This document shows, in pieces, positions 44,022 to 57,360 of a stretch of 64,000 nt of DNA (the stretch's first letter is position 1; every line of letters starts with the position of its first letter). The position numbers and the translations under genes were made by a program. The stretch spans positions 62,001 through 126,000 of the forward strand of contig SKCR01034825.1 of assembly GCA_019454045.1 (NCBI GenBank), read 5' to 3'. The DNA is from Zanthoxylum bungeanum. Taxonomy: Eukaryota; Streptophyta; Magnoliopsida; Sapindales; Rutaceae. The notes under the pieces are model-generated. The model saw only the letters and a program-made list of their open reading frames with translations. It searched no databases and was not told where the DNA came from.

Positions 44022-44790
44022 GCGCATATTTATAGTTCAGGTGTTAGATACTTGAGTGATTGGCTATAGGCCAAGTGGGAGATTGTTGGACAATTATGAC
44101 CCATAACATCACTATTTATAAAGAACATTGTCTTTTTGTATAAATTAACTATGTGACAAAAGGAAATTACTATTTTATCATTATTGTAATTGGATTACTT
44201 GGATATATATTAATAATAAAAATCCATATGGTTAAATCAGATTAATAAGATATGAGACAATATTAATCCACGAACGGTTTAATCATTAAATATCCATAGT
44301 CGAAGTATTATCGAGACTGGACATTGATAATGCAGAATAAATTAGATTACACTTGTGCGCGTTATGGAAGCTTAACGACGTAGTTCTCATATATTTAGGT
44401 ATTAGATACTTATGCAAGTGTAATAAGAGGTTCTGTTAGCCGCTGGACCGGGAACAGTTCGCTTTGGATAGACCCACTCGGAATCTCATTGGTAGTATGA
44501 CTATGTGTCTATGGGAATCCGAATCAAGGTTGGTGTATGTGATCTTTAACCTGAGACTTACGTCACTATTACTTGCGATAATCAATTTACTTTGGTATTG
44601 GTCATTTGGAGCTTTAACAGGTTCTGTGTATGTCTATTTTGGGTTTACTGGGAATCATAGTGTATTGGATGTGATGTTAAGATGAGATTATCACTTCAGT
44701 CATATAGAGATGATGGTCACACAAGATACGGAACTAGTACTCTTAAAAGCTGCAGCTATCGGGATAGTATGACTAGGTCATTGTAGACAA
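44022..44790 (+). repeat. Right half of Copia element C2: pol/LTR junction and truncated 3' LTR
   Basis: It resumes the sequence cut at 28716 and continues to the polypurine tract (GGCCAAGTGGGAGAT) and an LTR starting TGTTGGACAATTATG at 44084. It is collinear with the C1 LTRs (49308, 57361) for about 700 bp, then diverges near 44790, so the LTR end is missing. Confidence 0.85.
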
Positions 44791-46179
44791 GGCCACAGAG
44801 GTGGGCGACGCTGTTCGAACGGTAAACAAAATATTCGCGTTCAAGAAGCGAGCTGAAATTTTTTTTTCTAATTTTTTTTGTGTGTCCTCATTCTCGAGGC
44901 TGTTCTCCATTCTCGGAGTCCCTCTCCATTCCCGGAGTTCTTCATCCTCATTCCCGAGGTTGCTTTATTTCTCTCCATTCTCGGAGTTCTTCCTTGGATT
45001 TCCTGACCTTAGTCCAACATCTAAGAAACAAAAGACGTGATTCGTAATCACTTGACTCTAATCTTTCCCGGTTAGCTGGGATTTATGCAATCTATGAACA
45101 TCTTGAACCTTTGTTTCAATAAAGGCGTTTTCATTACTTCTTAATACAAGTGTAGGAAATAAAATCCATTGTAAGGGTACCTCTGTCGCTAATTGTTCCT
45201 CACGAATTTTCCCTATTCTGATGGGTTTTCTTTGTCTTATTGGCTTGATGTCATCTTTGGTCAGACATTCCTTGTGTTAGATGGTTTTCTTCACCCCTTT
45301 AGGAATCCTTTTGGCCTTTGGGCTCCCCATTGGTCTGCTTACAGTTTCCTCTTGTCAATTCTACTATAGTGATTGCTAGTTTTCTTTCCTCTCGTTGTGT
45401 CCCTTATTCGCAGGGTGGTAGATTGGTCACCCCCAGACCGGGCTCACCTTTCTGTTCTCTGCTACCTGCATCGAGTCAAGGTGGATTGCGCCCTTTTTGA
45501 AAGTGGCTTCATCTTTTTGGGATATTGAAAGTCATATCTTCTGATTCCCAGATTTCAAAATATGCCCTCTCCATGATGAATTCGCTGCCATTCTCGGCTT
45601 GCGTTTTTCTCTTACTATCATTCTCGGATACTGAAGATTGTGTCTTCCGATTCTCGGAGCTTTCCTTTGATGTCCTGAGGATACGGAAAATATACTGCCT
45701 TGTGCTTCATCCATTGAGTCGCAGGTCCTTTTTATCTTTTACCTAAGCCGTCCTTTCGGATTTTCAACTTAGCGGATTGCTCTATCTTGCCTGAGTCGCC
45801 TTTTCAGGTTTTCATGTTGGGGTAAATAAGTAATTAAGTTTTATATAAAGCAACAAGCAATTGATTATTTAGAAACTATTATATTTTAGGAAGAATAAAC
45901 CTTCATTGAAAGCTTTTAATCAAGTTTTAAATTTATATTTCAAAACGTGCGAATGTTATAATTTTTATAAAATAATTTATATACATTCTACGGTCAGTTA
46001 ATATATATTAAAAACGGCAAAAAAAAAAAAAATCACTGAGTTGAAAGCCTCATTCTCTCTATTTTTTTTTTTAAAAAAAAATGTTTTCACATAATATTTT
46101 TGAAGATAAATTGGGAAAGAGAGAAAAAGATGTGAGAGATATGGAGGTGACAGGAAACAAACAAAATAAAGGGTGGCAA
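44791..46179. other. Unassigned low-information DNA
   Basis: I recognise no gene. Around 44880-45000 short words repeat (CATTCTCGGAGT, CATTCCCGGAGTT, CATTCTCGAGG). Pyrimidine-rich text continues to 45830. Several frames of 60-79 codons exist, but none shows a domain, a conserved copy in the window, or coding-like composition. Confidence 0.5.
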
Positions 46180-47660
46180 AACAATCTTCAATCCTAGCTT
46201 AATGTGTTTTTTTTTTTTTTTTTGCATGAAAATGAGCAGAGATGAGTAAAGGAAAAAAGGTATTTTATCTAAAATTGTTGTTCGAATTGGTTTCCGAACA
46301 AATAAAATCAAAACGACATCGTTTTGAATTTTACCTATTTGGGAACTAATTCAGTACTAATGGTGTGTTTATTTGAGAGTATTGAGAATGAATGAATATG
46401 AATCATTTCCATTAAGGTTGTTTACTTTCTAAAATTAAATAAAGGTGGGAATAAGAATGAAAATGGGGACCACACATTTGTGAATGAGGAATGAGAGTCT
46501 CATTCCCACCGGCCACCACCCCCATGAGAATGAGATTCACATTCCCATTATTGATAAAAAATTACAATATTACCCATAAGGTAATTAATTAATATTAATT
46601 TATAAATAATAAATAAAATTTATTAACAATTAATAATTAATCAATAATTAATATTTACTATTTTAATAAAATAATAATATAATAAAAGAATAAATTAATA
46701 TTTAGTAATTTAATACAATAATAATTAATTAATAAAGTAATGTTTAATTAATACTTAATTTATAAATAATAAATAAAATAAATAATATTGATAATAAAAT
46801 AATATTTAACATTTTTATAAAAGAATAATTTAATACATTAATAATTAATTAATACTTAAATAATAAATAATAAATAAAATTAATCAATAATTAATAATAA
46901 AATGATATAAATAATTAATCAATAATTAATAATAACAATCTTCAATCCGAGCTTAATGTGTTTTTTTTTTTTTTTTTCCATGAAAATGAGTAGAGATGTG
47001 TAAAGGAAAAAGCTATTTTGTCTAAAATCGTTGTTCGAATTGGTTTTCGAATAAATAAAATCAAAGCGACATCGTTTTGAATTTTACCTATTTGGGAATT
47101 AATTTGGTACTAACGGTGTGTTTATTTGAGAGTAATGAGAATGAAGAAATTTGAATCATTTTCATTAAAATTGTTTACTTTCTAAAATTGAATAAAAATG
47201 AAAATAAAAATGAAAATGGGGCCCACACATTTGTGAATGAGGAATGAGAGTCTCATTCCCACCACCCTCATGGGAATGAGATTCCTATTCTCATTATTGA
47301 TAGAAAATTACAATATTGCCCATAGGGTAATTAATTAATATTAATTTATAAATAATAAATAAAATATATTAACAATTACTAATTAATCAATAATTAATAA
47401 TAAAATAATATTTAATATTTTAATAAAATAATAATTCATTAAAAGAATAAATTAATATTTAGTAATTTAATACAATAATAATTAATTAATAAAGTAATGC
47501 TTAATTAATACTTAATTTATAAAAATAAATAAAATAAATAATATTTAATAATAAAATAATATTTAACATTTTAATAAAAGAATAATTTAATACATTAATA
47601 ATTAATTAATATTTAAATAATAAATAATTAATAAAATTAATAAATAATTAATAATAAAAT
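46180..47660. repeat. Tandem duplication, two units of about 754 bp
   Basis: 46180-46933 and 46934-about 47660 are collinear. Both open with AACAATCTTCAATCC, a T-run, CGACATCGTTTTGAATTTTA, TGTGTTTATTTGAGAGTA, and a segment with GAATGAGAGTCTCATTCCCA, a near-palindrome. Each ends in a long TAATTAATAA-rich tail. The inner part (about 46360-46570 and 47115-47330) looks like a MITE with inverted halves. No coding frame. Confidence 0.88.
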
Positions 47661-48294
47661 TGTAACATCCCCGATCTGGGAGATGTCACCGGCATGAGAT
47701 ATCAGTACTAACTCCATAAGCCTCTGACTATTTAACCATAACAGAAACTAATACAATTCTCTTTATTTGACTATATTGTGTGTGGGACCGTAGCCCAACT
47801 CAAGATCATAGAAACAAACTCAATATAATTACTGTACTTAGTAACAATTATTTTTACTATGACTACACACATCAAAACTGATACAAGACTCATACTTGAC
47901 TATGACTGGATTTTTACTCAAACTCTGACTCGTATTGGTGGACACCATATCTAGTGACTGCATCAGTATCCGTCCTCCCGAGCGCGTCCTCCTAGAATAC
48001 CTGCAAAACAAATACTGGGAGTGGGGAGGGTTAGATCGCTGAACGATCTAAGTGAGTGGACGCAAAACTGAAAAACTGAATATAAGCATTTGGTTCTAAA
48101 TCCAAAGTTTCAGAAATAACTTTATGGAAAAACTCTTTTCCGAAAACTTCATCTGAAATCTACTTTTCAAAACTTGTCTTTCTGGATCTGCTTTTGAAAC
48201 TCTTGTTTTCGAAAACTATTTTCTAAAATCTGATTTATGAAAACTGTGTACTGAAAATCTGAAAACTGTAAGCTGCTCTGTATCTGAAAAACCT

Positions 48295-48600
48295 TGACGT
48301 ATGAGGACGTTCCATATCACCATCCCCCATACGCCTAACTGTAGCCAGCAGTGCAAATCCATGACTTTGGGGCATTACGTATCGCCGTCCCCTAAAGCAT
48401 GCCACTATTGTCTCTGAAACTGGTGGTCTTTGGGCGTTACGTATCGCCGTCCCCCAAGCCACAAACTAGAACTGGGGGTGTGGATTTATACTACCACCCA
48501 AGCTCTGAAACTAGGGTCTATGGGCGTTACGTATCACCGTCCCCCTAGCCCTGCTCTAGGATCTGAGGGCGTTACGTATCGCTGTCCCCTCAGTCCTCTA
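48295..48600 (-). repeat. Tandem motif array inside the Del/Tekay-like LTR
   Basis: Five units contain GGGCGTTACGTATCGCCGTC or close variants (48305, 48372, 48432, 48520, 48568), spaced 48-88 bases, each followed by a run of C. Confidence 0.85.
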
Positions 48601-49307
48601 CATGTGCACATATCCTATGTCCGTCAATTCCATCTCTGTCAAGTTACATACTAGGGTGAGTTTTTCCCTCATGCCCTGAAAAATATAAAACTCAAGATTT
48701 GAAAACATCTGTAACTCAAAACTCATGCTGAAAAATAATCTTTCTAAATCATCACTGTATGTATATATAAAAAGAAAAAAACATGTAGAAAAATTCAGTC
48801 TAACGCCCTACAAGCTTTTAAAAGTAAGTTTGAATTCAAAACAGTTAAATAAAATCAGTTCTGAAAAAAAGGTCCACTCACTGTTTTGGAATCTGGCTGG
48901 TACTGGATCCATTGCTGAAGAGAGTTGTGATTCATGAGGATAATCTAGGATCATGAACTTGATTAGTATATATGTGTGTGTGTGTATAAAATTAAAATAA
49001 ACCTTGATTCTACTAAGCTTAACGGTACGTTAATAGGTTTTACCTACGAGGCTTGTCACAATAATATTTTGATGTAAGATATGTATATGAATTGATACGA
49101 GACCCCAAAGGTGGTCTCTAGTGCGCTAGGGTGGAACTGGGGGTTAAAAACTGATTCTGTGAAAATTCTGTGTCTCACGTCGTGATGCAAACCCTTGCGC
49201 GTCACGACGCGCAAAGCCCAAATTCCAGTCACCATTTTCCTATTGTGTCACGACGCGCAGTCCTTCTTGCGTCGCGACGCGATCTGGGTTTCCAGGATTC
49301 TATTTTC

Positions 49308-51196
49308 TGTTGGACAATTATGACCCATAGCGTCACTATTTGTAAAAGACATTGTAGTTTTTGTACAAATTAACTATGTGACAATGGAAATTGCATTTTA
49401 TCATTTTGTAATTAGATTACTTTAATAAATATGAATGATAAAAGTCCTTATGATTAGTTCTGGATTATAAGATATGAGACAATATCAATCCACACAGGTT
49501 TAATCATTAAATATCCATAGTCGTAGTATTATCGAGATTGGACATCGATAATGCATAATAGACTAGTATTGCATTTGTGCGTGTTACGGAAGCGTAATAA
49601 CATAGTTATCATATATTTAAGTATTAGATACTTATGCAAGTGCAATAAGAGGTTGTGTTTACCGATGGTACGGAAACAGCTTCGCTCTGGATAGACCCCT
49701 CGGAATCCCATTGGTAGTATGACTATGTGTCTATGGGAATCCGAATCAGGGTAGGTGTATTTGGTCTTAACCCAAGACTTGCATCGCTAGTATTTGCGAC
49801 AATCAATACGCTTTGGTTTTGGTCGTCCGAGACTTTAACAGGTTCTGTGTACACCTCTTCTAGGTTTATTGAGAATCGTAGTGTATTGGATGTGATGTCA
49901 AGACGGAAGTATCACTTCAGTCATATGGAGATGATGATCACACAGGGATACAGAACTGGTACTCTAATGTGTTGCAACCATCGGGATAATATGACAATGT
50001 CATGATTATCTGATTAAAGAGACTAGTTGCTTGTGATCCGATATATGCTTCGTACGGGGCAAACACTATTCCAACCCCAGGCCTTGCATGTGACATCCGA
50101 TACTGGATCCCTATACGCAATACTACGTATACTACGCCTGGCAAGGATTATATATTCCTTTAAGAATATTTCTGGAGAATTGGGTAGACACGGTGCTTTG
50201 CTAGAAGCCAACCATGTCCCGTAAATCGGTAAAAACATGGTACGAGGTACGCATGTGTTCGGATAGTCCGATGACCGGATTTACTGCCAACATATCCAGG
50301 GATCTCATGGGTCGCTTCAAGAAGATTCACCGATGACGTATGACTCGAACAAAATTAATCTAGGATTAATTACGGCAAGATTTTAGCTGGGATAAAATTC
50401 AAATAGAAGAGAGAGAACGATTAATTCAGAATTAATCGATTAAATAATATATTCGATATATTAAATGAAATTAGATTTCATAACGGAATAAATTTTGGAT
50501 TTTAATTCGGGCGAACGAATTAATTTAGAATTAATTCACGAGCAACTTTAATAGTAATTTTGCAAGGCATTATTATTTAATTAAATTTGATTTAATTACG
50601 TCGCAACGGAAAATTTGTTTAATCGGATTAAGCGAACCCGAGCCCGAAGAGTGTTGAGCAAGCCACTCGAATTTTGAATTAAAGTGGGTCCCACCAACTT
50701 ACATCACTTGTCCATCAAGTGTCAAAGTTGATTGATGGAAGTAGTTGGAGGCATTAAATGCTTTTCCCTCCAAAACTTTTCTTAGACTTTTTGGTAAAGG
50801 ATATACCAAATTTTGCTTTGACTTTTTATAAGTGGTAATTGATTTTAGAAATCAAAAATATCAAAAAGCAAAACTCTCTCTTTCTTTCTCACTTTGCCCG
50901 ACCACTTCAAGAACAAAAAGGGAAGTTTTGTAGCAATTTCTTCCTTTGCTAGCACATAAAGATTCATACAAAGGTGATAGAGAAACCTTTCCCATTGAGC
51001 TTGGAATCTCAAATCACTCAAGCTTGGAGCTCAGCCTTACTCAAAGAAAGCTTGTAGACTTTCAAAGGAAGGAAAATTTTTTGTTATCAACACATCCATC
51101 CAACCAAGCATTGTAAGTATATTTCCGCTATACTTCTTTACGTATTCACATTATTTCATGCTTGAAATGTTCTTGGGATGATCTTAGAGACCAACA
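49308..51196 (+). repeat. 5' LTR of element C1
   Basis: 1889 bp, collinear with 57361-59248 with scattered substitutions (a few percent by eye). It is preceded by TTTTC and followed at 51198 by the primer-binding site. Confidence 0.95.
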
Positions 51197-51197
51197 A

Positions 51198-51210
51198 TGG
51201 TATCAGAGCC
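51198..51210 (+). other. Primer-binding site of element C1 (initiator tRNA-Met type)
   Basis: TGGTATCAGAGCC, one base after the LTR end; the standard site of plant Copia elements. Confidence 0.93.
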
Positions 51211-53419
51211 TATTTGAGCATGAAATGAAAATAGGGTTTATATATTTGAATTTGGGTATTTTTGATTTTCGCATGATTTGATCAAATTATTTTTTTGAGT
51301 ATGCTTACATAATGATAACTAAGTGTTATGCATGATCAATTTGATGAAAAATTAATTGGATTAATTTTCCCCAAATGCTTAGGCTTGGTCGAATATATAG
51401 ACTTTTGTAGATCATGGTAATTTTGTTTTTTAGACCATTGGATGTGTTTAAAGACATGATATATATTGATTTGTGATTTAATTGGATTGAAATCAAAATC
51501 GGATATAAAATCATCACATTGCCGTGACCTTGGGAGCATGTTAATGACTTGATTTTGTTTCAATTGTGTTGGACATGAATTTAATATAATAAAGCATGAT
51601 TAATTATGTAAATTGGTATTTTGGAAATGTTAATTTAAATAATTAATTATGGCTATACACTTTAATTAATTAAATTGTGATATTTGCAATATTAAAATTT
51701 AATTAGTTAGGCTTAATTTGGAATTGGGCTAAAATTGTTGTATTTGGGCCTAATGGGCTTGGTTGGGCCAAGTTGGTTTAGGGCAATTGGATTGGATCCA
51801 AATTGGGCCTAAAACCATTCCATTAAGTCCAAATATAATAAATGAGCCTTTAAATTTTAATTGGGCCTAATGGGCCAAAATTAATTTTGTGGCAAATGGT
51901 GATTCCTTATTGGGCTTTGGTTGCCAAAGTCCATGCCTTAATAAATTAATTGAAAGCCAATTGGACTTTAATTAAATTGACATTGGATGTTAATTGGGCT
52001 TTGAGACCCATTAAGATTAGATTTAGAATCTAAGTCGTAAAGGCGCATTAAAAGTGTAATTATTTAATTTGGAATTAAATATAGAATTAGTATTGAATAC
52101 AAATTAAATTGGATTTAAAATTGTAGTTCGATATAATTCAAGAATTCATACTTTGAGTACTTATTCTTAAACGAGTTGGACTCGCACAAATCAAATCGTT
52201 GTTTGAACATTGGATGATCACTTAATTCAAAGATTAATTAATTGGATTAGATTGATTGAATAACATGCTTTGTGTGAATACATGGATGTGTTGTATGAAT
52301 AATGTATATCAGATGTATATTAGATGGGTGAGGGAAATTTTGGAAATTATTTTAATAAATTTAGAATTTATTAAATTGGACCTGCGTGTCCAGCCTTTAT
52401 CTCTCGATTCTTTGTAATTCTATTCTCACCAATTCCCCTCAATGTTAATGAGGTTTCTTTATGTATTATGTAATTGGGTAGAAGTTAGAATAGTGCTAGT
52501 CGGGGAGAGGAAATAGAGTGATTTGTTCTAGGAATAATTTGTGAGATATCCATCCGCATATCATTATTAATTTATTTACCGCGCCTTATTATGCTTTTAG
52601 AATGCATGCTTAAGGGTGTATGATGAGACCTAATCAAAGATAATTAATTGGTTGCCAATTACACGAAAAACCCTCAACAAATATTAAGCGTTTTCCTTCC
52701 ATTGAGTGATTCATTCTCAAGATCCAAGATTGGCATTGGTTTGTTGGCCAAAGTCAAGACCTTTGTCCATCGCGGATGTGTTTGAATCATGAAGGCTTTG
52801 TTCCATATCCTATGTCTTGCCCAAGTTGTGATTTGTTGGCCAAAGTCAAGATCACTTCTTGTTCATCGACATCGATTACGAAGTTTTCCAAAGTCAATGG
52901 GTTCTGTTTAACTGGAATCATTAAGCTTGTTGTGCCAAAGCCAAGGCTTAGTTGATTCAGAGGAAAAAGGTTAGGAAAATATATTGGATATATTGGCATA
53001 TATATATATTGTATATATGTTTCGAACTTGGAGGTCCACCTACCGGATCTAGGAATTGGATGAGATCCAATTGATCTTAGAGATATACCTAGTTAAATAT
53101 CATACAACTTGTTGGCCAAAGTCAAGGTTGTGTGTTATTTAACGGGATCCTAGCCCACTAGGAAACTAGGTTTCCCGAGTACTCAACAGAGGGTTAGAGG
53201 CTCGCCGAAAAATAGTGGGAGGCCAGTATTGAATTTGCAATTTCGTTCAAATACTTGGCTTTACGCGCTTTCAAATTATTTCGTCAATTATATTTATTAG
53301 TTGGACTAATATTTTATTATTTTTCTTGTAACAGTTGGACTGTACCCATACATCGTTAATTGAATAGTTTGACTATTGCAATTAAGATGACATGAAAGTT
53401 GAGCATTAGAGACATAATC
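51211..53419 (+). other. Long untranslated leader of element C1
   Basis: 2.2 kb between the primer-binding site and the gag ATG, AT-rich and without coding signal. The word TTGTTGGCCAAAGTCAAG recurs at 52740, 52833 and 53110, with weaker copies near 52885 and 52932, so the leader has its own dispersed repeat. GGGCC-rich words occur at 51720-52010. Confidence 0.7.
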
Positions 53420-56400
53420 ATGGGCGACAATGTCTTTAATGGCGCGAACTTTCCAGACTGGGACATGAATCTCAGGATTGTTCTGGGATCCGAGAAGTTG
53501 CTCTACACTATAGAGAGACCTCTTGGGCCTAAGCCCGGAAATAAGCAGCTGCTTGAGCTTGAGCTTTGGAAGACTCATAACAATGATAATTCAACTGCTC
53601 AATCCGTAATGCTTGCTGCTATGACTCTACAATTCCGTCGTCAGAACAAGGGATTGGATCCTTATGAAATGATGGCGAAGTTGCATGATCTTCATCGATC
53701 TAATCTTAGATCGCAGAGATATAAGTTGCAGAAGAAGCTCTTTCGTGCTCGTATGTCAGATGGTATATCTGTCGAGCACCATGTGTCGCAGATGATTGCT
53801 GACATCGAACAGCTGGGATAGTTGGGCATATTCTTCGAGGCTGAGACTTCTATAGATTTGATCTTACAGTCTCTTCCTGACAGCTGGAGTGGATTCATCA
53901 TGAACTATAATATGATGAACCAAGATAATACTCTTGGAGAGTTAATGACGATACTGCGTGAAGCATAGAAAGAGCTCCTAAAGGGCAAGAAGCGCGATGC
54001 GTACTTCTCTTTAACATCTCAGTCTTCGAGGGCTTGGCCTAAGGCGACTGGTGGTGTAAAGAAGAAGAAGAAGAAGAAGAAGAATGGCAAGGCCAAATCG
54101 TCAAAGCCTTCTGGGAAGGGTAAGGAAAAATCCCAAGATGTATGCCTGCGGTATGGCAAGCGGGGTCACTGGAAGCGAGACTGCCGTGAGTACAAGGTGC
54201 ACATGAAGGAAATCAAAGCGGGCAAGGCACCGGCTTCAGGTATGTTTGTTATAGAAATAAACATGTCTACTTCTAGTTTTAAAAATTTGATTTTTGATTC
54301 TGGTTGTGGTACTCATATATGTACTGATGTGCAGGATCTGCAGATTAGCAGGAGACTGGCCTCAGGAGAGATTGACCTCCGCGTTGGAAATGAGACTCGA
54401 GTCGCCGTTTTGGCCGTTGGGACTTATGTTTTGGAACTGCCCTCAGGGCATGTACTTAGACTTTCAGACTGTTATTTTGTACCTAGTTTGACTAAGAATA
54501 TAATATATGTATCTTTATTAGCCCAATGTGGATATACTTTTGTATTTAGAAACACTGGGTGTTTTATGTATAAAAATGATATGGAGGTTTGCAGTGCTGA
54601 TGTAAATAATGGTCTTTATATTTTGAATATAAATCAATCTCAAACATATAATGTAACAAACAAAAGGCTTAAATTAAGTAACAAATATGAAACTTATATG
54701 TGGCATTATCGTCTGGGACACATTAACAAGACTCGTATATCCACACTTTCGAAGAGTGGGTACTTGGACGGATTTGATCCAAATTCATATGACGTCTGCG
54801 AATCTTGTTTATTAGGCAAAATGCCTAAAACACCTTTTAGCGGAAATGGTGCACGTGCCACCGAACTGTTAGCCCTTGTTCATAGTGACGTTTATGGGCC
54901 AATGTCTAGCCAGGCTAGAGGTGGATATGACTATTTCGTAACCTTTACGGATGATGCATCGCGTTATGGTTATGTGTATCTTATGAGACACAAGTCGGAA
55001 ACCTTTGAGAAATTCAAAGAGTTTCGACACGAAGTAGAAAAACAGACCGGCAAAAGTATTAAGACATTACTGTCGGACCGTGGTGGCGAATACTTAAGCA
55101 ATGAGTTTCTTGCTAACTTGAAAGAATATGGTATTCTTTCACAGTGGACTCCTTCCGGAACACCTCAATTAAACGGTGTGTCCGAACGGAGAAACTGAAC
55201 TTTGTTGGACATGGTAAGGTCGATGATGAGTCGCACAAAGCTACCTATTTCCTTCTGGGGATATGCATTGAACATTGCAATACTTATTTTGAATAAGGTT
55301 CCGTCAAAGTCTATTCAACAGACTCCGTATGAGATATGGACAGGAAAGAAACCGTGTTTCTCATTCCTGAAGATTTGAGGATGCTGGGCATACGTTAAAC
55401 GTTTGGAAGGTACCAAACTAGAACCCAAATCGGATAAATGCCTATTTGTAGGATATCCTAGGGAAACCAAAGGATATTACTTCTATCACCCACAAAAGAA
55501 CAAAGTATTTGTTGCTCTACATGCGGTTTTCCTTGAGAAGGAATTCCTAAATGCAGTGGTAAGTGGGAGGAAAGTAGAACTCGATGAAAATCGAAGTGAT
55601 ACTATTCCTGGCACAGAATCCTTAACGGAACATGAACAGTTCATCAGGGATGAGACTGTACCATAATCTTCGAATACATAAGAACCGCGTAGGTCGGAGA
55701 GAGTCAGAAAACAACCTGAGAGGTATGGGTTTCTGATCTCACCTCACGTAGATATCAATCTTATTGAGGATAACGAGCCGGCTACGTATGAGGAAGCGAT
55801 ACAAGATATCGACTCTGCTTTATGGCAAGAGGCCATGAAGTTCGAAATGAATTCCATGTACATCAACCAAGTTTGGACAATGGTTGATGCACTAGAAGGC
55901 GTAAAGCTTATTGGTTGCAAATGGGTATTCAAGAAGAAGACCGACATGGATGGCAACGTACAAACGTATAAAGCTAGGCTTGTGGCGAAAGGGTATCGTC
56001 AACGACATGGTGTCGATTACGATGAAACTTTTTCACCTGTTGCCATGATTAAATCCATTCGGATTATGCTTGCTATTGCTGCATATTTCGATTACGAGAT
56101 ATGACAGTTGGACGTCAAAACCACTTTCCTTAATGGAAACCTTTTGGAGGATGTTTATATACAACAACCTGACGGTTTTGTCGTACCAAGACTTGCAAAC
56201 AAGGTTTGTAAGTTAAATCGATCCATTTATGGATTGAAGCAAGCATCGCGTTCTTGGAACCAACCTTTTGATGAGATCATAAAAGAATATGATTTCGTTC
56301 AAAATGAGGATGATCCTTGTGTATATAAGAAGGTTAGTGGGAGCGCACTGACATTTATTGTCCTTTACGTTGATGATGTATTGCTTATTGTCAATGACAT

Positions 56401-57312
56401 TCCCATGCTACAATCGGTGAAAGCTTGGCTTTCATTAAATTCTCCATAAAGGATCTGAGAGAAGCAGCCTTTATTCTAGGAATAAAGATCTACCCAGATA
56501 GATCTAGAAAGCTGCTTGGACTCTCCCAGAGCACGTACATTGACAAAGTGTTGAAGAGATTCAACATGGATCAGTCCAAGAGGGGACTGGTTCCAGTGTC
56601 ACATGGCGTCACTCTATCTAATGACATGTGTTCTAAAACTCAAGATGAGAGAGACAACATGAGTCGGATCTCGTTCGCTTCGGTAGTCGGATTGATCATG
56701 TATGCCATGATATGTATGCGACCTGATGTCTCGTATGCTTTGAGCATGTGTAGTCGCTATCAGGCCGATCCAGATGAAGGTCACTGGATGGCGGTTAAGA
56801 ATATCCTTAAGTATCTTAGACGAACTAATGATGCTTTCTTAATCTATGGAGATGGAGAACTTGAGGTAACTGGGTATACCGATGCGAGTTTCCAAACCGA
56901 TAAAGACGACTGTAAGTCACAATCCGGGTACATATTTTGTTTGAACCACGGAGCAGTAAGCTGGAAATCTTCCAAGCAAGAGACTGTTGCCGATTCAACA
57001 ACAGAAGCGGAATACATTACTGCAGCTGAAGCAGCAAAAGAGGCAGTTTGGATCCATAAATTCCTAATTGGATTAGGAGTAGTTCTGTTAGCAGCTGAGC
57101 CCATTCCATTGTATTATGACAATAACGGGGCTATAGCGCATGCTAAGGAATCGCGGTCTTATCAACGATCCAAGCATGTTCTTCGACGTTTCCATCTGAT
57201 TCATGAGATCATACATCGTGGCGATGTGAAGATCGAGAAGGTCGCATCAGAGGACAACATTGCAGATCCGCTGACGAAAGCTATTCCTCAGCAAAAGTTT
57301 GCATGTACATAG
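53420..57312 (+). pseudogene. Copia gag-pol polyprotein of C1, disrupted
   Basis: The gag starts at ATG 53420 (MGDNVFNGANFPDWDMNLRI). The nucleocapsid finger has lost a Cys (CLRYGKRGHWKRDC), next to a run of ten lysines from (AAG)n at 54061. Protease: FDSGCGTHIC. Integrase: zinc-binding HYRLGH...CESC, then catalytic Asp in LVHSDVYGPM, Asp in LLSDRGGEY, Glu in NGVSERRN. RT from about 55835 (CKWVFKKKTDMDGN) to YVDDVLL near 56370. RNase H: YTDASF, DSTTEAEYIT, NNGAIAHAKE. In-frame stops lie at 53819, 53966, 55196, 55376, 55664, 55679 and 56102, and the frame changes near 56430. No functional product is expected. Confidence 0.93.
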
Positions 57313-57360
57313 TTCAGGTGTTAGATGCTTGAGTGATTGGCTATAGGCCAAGTGGGAGAT

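Noticed and set aside
45318..45746. Possible host gene in 45.3-45.7 kb
   Set aside because: Frames of 60-73 codons only, no domain, no splice pattern, no second copy.
54061..54084. (AAG)n as a separate microsatellite locus
   Set aside because: It lies in the gag frame of C1 and encodes the basic run before the zinc finger; noted there.
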